A program made the position numbers and the translations under genes. Below the pieces are notes generated by a model that saw only the letters and a list, made by a program, of their open reading frames with translations, was not told the DNA's origin and did no database searches. DNA of 34,876 bases from JASSUD01 sp031963005 (GTDB taxonomy: Bacteria; Pseudomonadota; Gammaproteobacteria; Burkholderiales; Burkholderiaceae). Position 1 is the first letter of the stretch; each line of letters begins with the position of its first letter. This document shows, in pieces, positions 28,909 through 34,876 of the stretch. The stretch is from positions 1 to 34,876 of the forward strand of contig JASSUL010000028.1 in assembly GCA_031963005.1 (NCBI GenBank). The letters are read 5' to 3'.

Positions 28909-30317
28909 CCAGAAACCTCCTTACCCGCATCCGGGGCAATACGCAGGATCATAAAAATGGTCAGCGCAGTAGGAATGGCAGCAAGGATAATTGCAATTTG
29001 AAAACTGCTGGCATCTACAGAAAAAAATCTGCGTGTAGCTTCAATGCTCTGTAGTATCAACGCAGCAAAAGCCACTCCAACAGCTATTGCGAGCTGTTTC
29101 GAAATACTAGATGCTGTCGCGGCTCTACCTACTGCTGAACGCGGCATATCAGCGTAAGACAAAGTATCTAGCGCCATGTATTGCAAACACCGACTAAGAC
29201 CGCCTACAAATAAAACCGCAATCATTACAATGTGTGGAGTCGTGGGCAAAAATAATGCAAGTGCTCCGATGCATATGCCGCAGATGATTGAATTTATGGT
29301 AAGTGCACGACGAAAACCGAAGCAGCGTAAAATTTTTTGAATAAAAAATTTTACTACTAGAAATCCCGCAGCACTGGCGAAAGTTGCGGACCCCGATTGC
29401 AGTGGAGTAAAGCCAAACTCCACTTGAAGTATCATTGGTAAAAGAAAAGAAAAAACACCAGCACCTACAGCACGGTTTATGAAGCCACAGACGATCCCTG
29501 TTCGATAAGTTCTTATAGCAAAAAGCCTCAAATCTAATGCAGGTGCAACTGCCTTTTTTGCATGCCCAAAATAAACAAGCATTAAAACAATCCCTGCTGT
29601 TATAACACCAGTCAATATGAGCGGCGGCAATGACTGATCTCCAACACCTGCGAATCCATATCCTATTGCTGCTAAACCCGCTCCAGAAAGGAAAAAACCA
29701 ATTAAATCGAAAGGTGGAGGTTTATTGCGAAACTTAGGAATGTACTTAATGCTAAGTGCGATGATAGTGACTCCTATTGGCACATTGATCCAGAATAACC
29801 AGCTCCAATGCACATAGGTAGTTAAAAAGCCTCCTATCATGGGGCCAATCATAGGGCCGATGGCAGCGGGGATGGTCATATTTGAGAAAACGCGTATGAA
29901 GTCACTCTTATTTATTGACCGAATCAGTATTAATCGCCCAACAGGAAAGATCATCGCCCCGCCGACTCCTTGCAGGCCACGAGCAGCTACAAAAATATAA
30001 AAGTTTGAAACGCTAGCACAGGCAATTGAAGCCAATGTGAAGATAATGATCGCGATACAAAAAACATTACGCGCACCAAAACGATCAGCACACCACCCAC
30101 TGATCGGGATGAAAATGGCCATCGCTAAAAAATAGGAAACAAAAGCTAAATTTAGCCGTATCACATCAACATGGAAGTCCATAGCAATAGCAGGGAGCGC
30201 AGTTGAGAGCATGTTTGCGTCAATACTCTCCACCAGAAAGGCGGCTGCAATGATGAACTGAAGAATTAAGAGCGAACTGTTGTTTGGCGGTCGCTTAAGC
30301 AGAGCATCTTTGCTCAT
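28893..30317 (-). CDS. MFS multidrug-type exporter, DHA2 (EmrB/QacA-like) family, 474 aa
   Basis: This inner-membrane protein has about 14 hydrophobic segments and the length usual for the drug:H+ antiporter-2 family. Visible family motifs are the acidic residue in helix 1 (LVESIDANMLSTALPAIA), motif A between helices 2 and 3 (GWCADRFGARNVF), RGLQGVGGAMIFPVGR in helix 4, and the antiporter motif C region GPMIGPMIGG in helix 5. HWSWLFWINVPIG before helix 6 is also typical. The start at 30317 has AGGA directly against the ATG, which is unusually close, but no better start precedes helix 1. The gene converges on the PKS, with stop codons about 200 bases apart, so it is not in the same transcript. 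By position it is a candidate exporter or self-resistance gene for the polyketide; the sequence itself does not define the substrate. Confidence 0.9.
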   Translation of the reverse strand: MSKDALLKRPPNNSSLLILQFIIAAAFLVESIDANMLSTALPAIAMDFHVDVIRLNLAFVSYFLAMAIFIPISGWCADRFGARNVFCIAIIIFTLASIACASVSNFYIFVAARGLQGVGGAMIFPVGRLILIRSINKSDFIRVFSNMTIPAAIGPMIGPMIGGFLTTYVHWSWLFWINVPIGVTIIALSIKYIPKFRNKPPPFDLIGFFLSGAGLAAIGYGFAGVGDQSLPPLILTGVITAGIVLMLVYFGHAKKAVAPALDLRLFAIRTYRTGIVCGFINRAVGAGVFSFLLPMILQVEFGFTPLQSGSATFASAAGFLVVKFFIQKILRCFGFRRALTINSIICGICIGALALFLPTTPHIVMIAVLFVGGLSRCLQYMALDTLSYADMPRSAVGRAATASSISKQLAIAVGVAFAALILQSIEATRRFFSVDASSFQIAIILAAIPTALTIFMILRIAPDAGKEVSGYQSE

Positions 30318-30398
30318 TCCTTTCTTGATCTCAAAGTTTTACGGTCTATATTTGTGAGCTGGCAACAAAACCTACCGCGATCACATTTACCTTTATGG

Positions 30399-31075
30399 AG
30401 GTATGACTGGGTGACTGGGTATGACATCAAAGGCCTGTTCGATAACATACCCCATGACCTTTTGTTAAAAGCGGTAAAGAAGCACGCGCAGTGTAAATGG
30501 ATATTGCTCTATATAGAGATGGCTCATCGTACCTTTACAAACCCCAGACGGGCAATTAGTTGCCAGAACGAAAGGGGGGCCGCAAGGTGGGGTAGTGTGG
30601 TCTTGAACTGCATCCAGACAAAATTAAGATTGTTTACTGCAAAGATGGAAGGCGCCAACAAGATTACGGTAATACAACGTTTGATTTTTTGGGCTATCGT
30701 TTTCGGCCGAGACTGGTTAAACATAGCAAGAAACCCTGCTTGTTTGTCAGTTTTACTTCAGCGGTAAGCCTAGTGGCGCAGAAAGCAATGCGGGCACAAA
30801 CGCGAAGCCAGCGGTTTCATAGAAGAACGGAATCAAGCTTGAAGGATATTGTCTGTAAATACAATCCGGTTTTATAAGGGTGGATTAACTATTACGGACG
30901 ATACTGCCGTTCTGCGCTAAATCCGGTATTGGCACACTTCAATACGACCCTCATCAAATGGGCGATGCGCAAGTACAAAAAGCTTAAAGGCCATAAAACA
31001 AGTGCAAATCACTTTATAAAAGTAATCGCTAAGAAAACGCCACACCTATTTTGTCACTGGAGGATGGGGGTACTA
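30399..31075 (+). pseudogene. ltrA: Group II intron reverse transcriptase/maturase remnant
   Basis: Pieces of an LtrA-type protein are found in order but in different frames. DIKGLFDNIPHDLLLKAVKKH lies in one frame (about 30420-30515). After a shift comes RWLIVPLQTPDGQLVARTKG followed by GPQGGVV (30517-30603), ending in TGA. The third frame (30608-31070) continues with HPDKIKIVYCKDGRRQDYG, FDFLGYRFRPR, the domain X part NPVL-stop-GWINYYGRY (TAA at 30875) and the end LIKWAMRKYKKLKGHKTS...HWRMGVL. The whole stretch with the catalytic YADD motif between the second and third piece is missing, as is the N-terminal part. The protein is therefore dead beyond simple frameshifts. It lies divergently next to the exporter gene and records a past intron insertion. 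Confidence 0.88.
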
Positions 31076-31091
31076 ACTATGTATACCTATG

Positions 31092-31130
31092 GAGAGCGGT
31101 GTGAGTTGAGAGGCTCACGCACCGTTCTGT
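31092..31130 (+). ncRNA. Group II intron domain V (relic)
   Basis: About 20 bases after the maturase remnant, GAGCGGTGTGAG, a GAGA-type loop region and CTCACGCACCGTTC (31094-31127) form the two-part hairpin typical of intron domain V (compare the widespread pattern GAGCCGTATG...CGTACGGTTC). It is followed by TGTGAG and then sequence that may include domain VI. The ribozyme core is thus partly preserved although the maturase is broken; the 5' half of the intron RNA is not recognisable here. Confidence 0.7.
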
Positions 31131-31186
31131 GAGCGGCTGCGGCTGACTGGGAATTTCCGTCGGTCGACTCACCGATAGAGATGCAT

Positions 31187-31233
31187 AAAAAAGCTCCGGA
31201 ATAGTGAGATACGTTATCTCACTATTCCGGAGC
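31187..31233 (-). terminator. Strong rho-independent terminator for the coiled-coil gene
   Basis: A perfect 19-bp inverted repeat (31193-31211 with 31215-31233, 3-base loop) is flanked on its left by six A. Read on the minus strand this is a hairpin followed by TTTTTT, a textbook intrinsic terminator. It ends transcription of the minus-strand gene at 31369-32577 after about 135 bases of untranslated sequence and also isolates the intron remnant. Confidence 0.88.
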
Positions 31234-31368
31234 CATTCACTATGGAGTAAGAAAAGAGGCAAGCTCTCATTCCAAAGGCGTCCGTCCGTTCATATTTTCT
31301 ATTTTAATCATGCAGGAGGAAGTATTTTTTTACTTATTACACGCATAAAACCGAATATCTTAAGCGGA

Positions 31369-32577
31369 CTAGGCAATGGAATTTTGGCTTATGCTCATTG
31401 TCCCATAGCTGCTTTGGCTTGAACTAGAGGAAATTCCTCTCTCGTTATTCGGATTAAATGGGGCATGGCCTCTGATACGGCTGCCACTCCTTCTTTCTGG
31501 AGAATAATTTTCTCCAAATTCCCACTCGGGTTCCTCCATGGTATTTTGCGTCGCCTCAGGAATGACTGTTTCAGGATAGTGGTCCTGCCCCAGTTCCTCC
31601 ATAGCCTGTTGATTATTCGCCCAAGTAGATACTCTGCAAGAAGACGGCTCAGGCATCTGATAAAAATTTTGGTTATGTAAAGATATGGTCGACCCTATCG
31701 GAGGAGCATTATTCAAATCAGGAGAAACCACCTGAGCATTATTGCTGCGAGAAGATCTATGGCTATTACTGCTATGGCTTCTACTGCTGCTACTTCTATC
31801 ACTACTTCTTCTGCTACTACCTCTGCTGCTACCTTGTTGAATAAAATCCATTTGGCGAGATAATTCTGCTAATTGCACCAAAATGTCGACACTCATATTT
31901 GTTAATTTCACAAACTCTTTTTCATTCTCTGACTGAGCCTTTTTTAGATTCGCTTTTAAAGATCCTATTTCTTTATTAGTATTTTTTAGATTGCTTTTTA
32001 AAGATCCCATTTTTTTGTTAGTATTTTTTAGATTGCCATTTAAAGAGCCTATCTTTTTATTAAATACCCCTGCTATGGCTTGGACTGGATCGTTATTTTC
32101 CTCATCCATCCCCTTAAGCACTTGAGTGCCTTCACTCTCAATCGTCTTTCCAAGCGTCTGTGTCTCGCTTTCCGCTCCACTTTTGAGCGATTGAACCTCA
32201 CTCTCAGCAACCTTCTCGAGCACCTCAGGTTCCTGCTTAACCGTTTCTTCAAGTCCCTGGGTACTACTCAGCGCCACTTTCTCGTTTATTTCCGGCTCTT
32301 CCTCCACTGCCGGCCCAGCTATCTGCGGCGCGCTCTCAGGCGTATTCTGGGGTGATTCTGGTCCATTAACAGGCGCCTCAGGCTCGTCTCCTACCCTGAA
32401 CCTATCTATTAAACGCACTATTCCTTCACGGATTAACAAGCAACCGGCCCCCGTAGTACCTGCAATACCTACAGTAGCTGCTGTGCTAAATCCCGTGCTG
32501 GCGGCTGCGGCTGTAGAGGCCGCCCCCATTTGGGATATCAACATGATGGTGCCGATTCCGGCTATAGGTAAAGGCAT
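31369..32577 (-). CDS. Coiled-coil, Ser-rich protein with hydrophobic N-terminus; effector candidate
   Basis: I do not recognise a family. The start at 32577 is chosen because GGGAGGAAAT places AGGAGG-like sequence just before its ATG; an upstream start at 32619 lacks this. The product (402 aa) opens with a long Ala/Gly/Ile-rich hydrophobic stretch (about residues 1-60, probably one or two membrane segments), then a Pro/Glu-rich region (about 65-110) and a Glu-rich region with repeated KVAESE/TQ units. Around residues 165-225 there are three near-identical 14-residue repeats of the type K(K/E)(I/M)GSLK(S/A)NLKNTN, which should form a coiled coil. A Ser/Arg tract (SSRGSSRRSSDRSSSSRS) and a polar C-terminus follow. 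Membrane anchor plus coiled coil plus low complexity is common among secreted effectors of intracellular bacteria; that role is inference. Confidence 0.75.
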   Translation of the reverse strand: MPLPIAGIGTIMLISQMGAASTAAAASTGFSTAATVGIAGTTGAGCLLIREGIVRLIDRFRVGDEPEAPVNGPESPQNTPESAPQIAGPAVEEEPEINEKVALSSTQGLEETVKQEPEVLEKVAESEVQSLKSGAESETQTLGKTIESEGTQVLKGMDEENNDPVQAIAGVFNKKIGSLNGNLKNTNKKMGSLKSNLKNTNKEIGSLKANLKKAQSENEKEFVKLTNMSVDILVQLAELSRQMDFIQQGSSRGSSRRSSDRSSSSRSHSSNSHRSSRSNNAQVVSPDLNNAPPIGSTISLHNQNFYQMPEPSSCRVSTWANNQQAMEELGQDHYPETVIPEATQNTMEEPEWEFGENYSPERRSGSRIRGHAPFNPNNERGISSSSSQSSYGTMSISQNSIA

Positions 32578-32931
32578 ATTTCCTCCCAATTCTTCTACGG
32601 GGATAGCTGGGATAATCAAAGCTAAAAAGCGAAGGGGCTATAGCCTATGGCAAGTAGCAGAGCGCTTCATCTTCATGCTAGAAATGCACTGATATAAAGC
32701 GTCTCGTCAGGTCCAATTTATGTCCATAGTGCGTTATCAGCTCAATCACCGATTCCCAATCCCTCGGTCTATAAACAAAGTAGTAAAGGTAAACATTCCT
32801 ACTTCCTTACCATAGAAGTAAAAGGTTTACTACGACGCACAATAAGATTAAAAAATTATCCTATGTATCCGGCCAGGACCTGTTGTTCCAAGCTTTATTT
32901 TTTCTCATTCAAAAAATAATATGGATTGACC
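32578..32931. promoter_or_regulatory. Divergent promoter region with nested inverted repeats
   Basis: This AT-rich stretch separates two divergent genes. It contains nested inverted repeats: GTAAAC (32789-32794) with GTTTAC (32825-32830) and, inside, TACTTC (32800-32805) with GAAGTA (32815-32820). The symmetrical layout could be an operator or a cruciform controlling both genes. Promoter boxes are not clear enough to assign. No gene is seen here. Confidence 0.4.
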
Positions 32932-34551
32932 ATGAGCCCTTCTGTCTACCTGCAAGGAAGCTCGATTATCAATAGAGCCCGTCTCATTGAACCTCAAGAT
33001 CCTGCGAAGGTGCCTCTGCCTCCTCAAGATCAAACAGAAAAAAATACCCTTCTTCCCACCGAAGTGTGGCTGGACGCATGCCATAAACTACCTCCTGAAA
33101 TAGGGCTTATCATTCTTTCGTATTTTTTATTGGATTTAAAAACCCATGCCATATTAGATATAGCTGAATATAAAAAAGGGGTAGTATTACTTGAAGCATG
33201 GCCTGCGTTATATGAAGCATGTAGTTTGCCTGTTAAGCGGGAACGCAAAGAAATAAGCAGGCCCATTAAAATTAAACAACTGCAGTCTTTTATCCGTGAT
33301 GCCCAAAATTATGGAGGCAAAACCCTACGGCAGATTTTTTATGGATTGAACTTAAGGAAAAAGCCTCTCCATACTATTACGATAGAAGATTTTATGCGTG
33401 CTGGTATTATCAGCAGAACGCTATTTCTTCCAAACAACATACCACGCAGTAGAGATGCCCAAAAACGCTTTTTGGAATGGCTTTGCGAAAAGCCAAAGCG
33501 CATTCTTGCTTGCCTACGCTGGATTCCTGCACAAAAAAGCACGCCATATAATTTACTAGAAAAAACGGCAAAACATAAGGATTTAGATATTTTTAAGGCA
33601 GTCTTTGAATATATGGCCAGATATCAATTGCATGATGAAATGGATCCCTATAGAGGGATTTTATGGAAAGCTGTTCGTAACCATAATGCAGCATTAGTGC
33701 AATATATATTGGATAAAGATCCACAAAATCAGCCTGATACCAATATGCTTGAAAGTGCAGCTTGCAATGGCGACTTGTCCATCGTAAAGCTTATTCTAAA
33801 TAAAGGAGTAGAATTAAGGGAATTAGACTTATTTGGTGAAACTGTTTTAGACGCGGCGATTGGATCTCTTTTCCCCCATCCTCTTTTTCTATCCTCAAGA
33901 AACAGTGAAGAATATCAAGAAACCATTAATCAAATTGACGTTATTATTTTGCTGATGCGCCAATATATGGACAAGGGCATTCCTATTGAAATAAACGGAA
34001 AACTGCAAGATGACAATACCTTTTGGCATATAGCCTGTTATGCCAAAGATCGCGAATCATCGCTATGGCTAGCTCATTTTTTGATTCGTGACGATAAATA
34101 CAGAAAATTGATTAATGTAGTGAATGAATACGGACATACGCCTTTACAGTGCGCAGCAAAAGAAAAAAATCATGACATGTTTCAGTTTTTACTCAATCAT
34201 GGCGCAAACATACAGGCACTGCGCTTGACGGGTACGGACCAGGATGTATTGCGGTATGGCGTTGAAATCATGAGCATCGTGCATCGCCATTTTCCTGAGA
34301 AAAAAGCCTTGATAAAGCCCGTATTAAAGCCCGCATCACCCGCTATTCCGAATGCGTTGCCGCCCAACAACATGCAACCTCATACAGTCAAGCCAAAGGC
34401 AATACCTTCTCCCCAAGTTCGCGCCCTGCTGTCTTGGGCGCACACTATCCAGCATCTATGTGCTCGCGTATTCACGCTCCTAATTGCGATCCCGCACACT
34501 TTTTTTACTCTGTGTCGTCACATACTTGAGTACGTTATATTACAAAGGTGA
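32932..34551 (+). CDS. Ankyrin-repeat protein with F-box-like motif; effector candidate
   Basis: The N-terminal part (about residues 45-75) reads LPPEIGLIILSYFLLDL, which resembles the start of an F-box, the motif that docks proteins onto eukaryotic SCF ubiquitin ligases. Residues about 200-450 contain degenerate ankyrin repeats: LWKAVRNHNAALVQYILDK, LESAACNGDLSIVKLILNKG, FWHIACYAKD...LAHFLIRD and HTPLQCAAKEKNHDMFQFLLNHGANI. A Pro-rich linker and a hydrophobic, aromatic C-terminus (about 500-535) suggest membrane contact. The ATG at 32932 and a TTG at 32926 are both possible; neither has a good ribosome binding site. F-box/ankyrin proteins are known as injected effectors in Legionella (AnkB type) and other intracellular bacteria. 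Ankyrin repeats are fairly sure; the F-box reading is tentative. The gene is AT-rich compared with the PKS. Confidence 0.8.
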   Translation: MSPSVYLQGSSIINRARLIEPQDPAKVPLPPQDQTEKNTLLPTEVWLDACHKLPPEIGLIILSYFLLDLKTHAILDIAEYKKGVVLLEAWPALYEACSLPVKRERKEISRPIKIKQLQSFIRDAQNYGGKTLRQIFYGLNLRKKPLHTITIEDFMRAGIISRTLFLPNNIPRSRDAQKRFLEWLCEKPKRILACLRWIPAQKSTPYNLLEKTAKHKDLDIFKAVFEYMARYQLHDEMDPYRGILWKAVRNHNAALVQYILDKDPQNQPDTNMLESAACNGDLSIVKLILNKGVELRELDLFGETVLDAAIGSLFPHPLFLSSRNSEEYQETINQIDVIILLMRQYMDKGIPIEINGKLQDDNTFWHIACYAKDRESSLWLAHFLIRDDKYRKLINVVNEYGHTPLQCAAKEKNHDMFQFLLNHGANIQALRLTGTDQDVLRYGVEIMSIVHRHFPEKKALIKPVLKPASPAIPNALPPNNMQPHTVKPKAIPSPQVRALLSWAHTIQHLCARVFTLLIAIPHTFFTLCRHILEYVILQR

Positions 34552-34710
34552 TTTTGAATCCTGATATAACCCCAGAAAGTCACAGGAATCAGGGGATTGA
34601 TGTATGTTTTGCTGTTGGGTATTTCTTTATAAAGATGCTGATTAGACATCAGAGAAATCTCAATCATCAAGGCAGAAAGAGGGGGGACGATATTGCAGCC
34701 AGTCAGTTCT

Positions 34711-34876
34711 ATGTCGCCTACTCCATCGGTTTCTACTCAGGAAACCCCCAAGCGGCTGTATGCGCAAGGTCCCTTTGGTCCTTTTATCCCCGCCCCTGCT
34801 GCCGGTAAGGCCGCTTCTAAAAAGGCCTGCAACGACCCTTTTATCGCCTATATGCTGGCGGCCTATTTCGGTGTAG
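34711..34876 (+). CDS. Unidentified protein, N-terminal part (3' end outside window)
   Basis: The frame is open from here to the window edge and encodes a Pro/Ala-rich start (MSPTPSVSTQETPKRLYAQG) followed by FGPFIPAPAAGKAASKK and a hydrophobic helix-like segment (DPFIAYMLAAYFGV). I do not recognise it. An in-frame TTG at 34693 is preceded by GAGGGGGG about 7 bases upstream and may be the true start. The gene follows the ankyrin gene by about 160 bases in the same direction and could share its transcript. Its opening is similar in style (Met-Ser-Pro, low complexity) to its neighbour. Confidence 0.5.
   Translation, partial: MSPTPSVSTQETPKRLYAQGPFGPFIPAPAAGKAASKKACNDPFIAYMLAAYFGV

Noticed and set aside
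30354..30767. 137-codon open frame as an independent gene
   Set aside because: Only its middle matches the maturase; the rest is out-of-frame sequence of the same pseudogene.
31187..31233. Perfect palindrome as a CRISPR unit or mobile-element end
   Set aside because: It occurs once only and has the six-base T-run on the minus strand expected of an intrinsic terminator. No CRISPR array or tRNA was seen in the window.
34548..34808. 86-codon open frame starting GTG at the ankyrin stop codon
   Set aside because: It has no domain or composition signal and overlaps the better frame that begins at 34711 and runs off the window.

Overview
The window looks like accessory DNA from a host-associated Gram-negative proteobacterium. 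It combines a trans-acyltransferase polyketide locus with eukaryote-like genes (an ankyrin protein with a possible F-box-like motif, and a coiled-coil/Ser-rich protein), a phage tail-fibre end and a decayed group II intron. An endosymbiont such as a Mycoavidus-like Burkholderiaceae relative, or one of the Legionellales, would fit. That placement is a guess from gene content; no rRNA or housekeeping gene is present. The polyketide genes are visibly more GC-rich than the AT-rich right flank.

Layout. 3-608: C-terminal part of a phage tail-fibre protein, cut by the left edge. 609-1216: about 600 bp with no gene. 1217-1411: small KGG stress protein with its own hairpin. 1575-4202 (minus): a discrete malonyl acyltransferase and a PfaD-type enoyl reductase. 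4203-4662: divergent promoter region. 4663-28695 (plus): one giant 8010-residue polyketide synthase. 28893-30317 (minus): 14-helix-type MFS exporter. About 30400-31130 (plus): group II intron remnant with broken reverse transcriptase and a recognisable domain V. 31187-31233: strong terminator serving the minus strand. 31369-32577 (minus): coiled-coil protein. 32932-34551 (plus): ankyrin protein. 34711-34876 (plus): start of an unidentified gene cut by the right edge.

How the genes work together. The giant PKS has no acyltransferase domain in any module, so the separate acyltransferase must load malonyl units onto its six ACPs. The domain order read from the sequence is GNAT-ACP | KS-DH-KR-ACP | KS-DH-KR-ACP | KS-KR-ACP | KS-DH-KR-ACP | KS-DH-KR-ACP | KS0. 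With an acetyl starter and five malonyl extensions, the simplest prediction is a C12 chain, 7-hydroxydodeca-2,4,8,10-tetraenoyl thioester, unless the free enoyl reductase saturates one or more double bonds. The last domain is a ketosynthase that has lost its catalytic Cys and one catalytic His. No thioesterase or other release domain is seen, so chain release is unexplained. The MFS protein is a reasonable candidate exporter.

The most unusual points are the dead terminal KS as the last domain of an apparently complete assembly line, an open in-frame 70-codon tail with Cys residues just after the PKS stop codon, the mosaic near-duplicate modules, and the adjacent effector-like genes.
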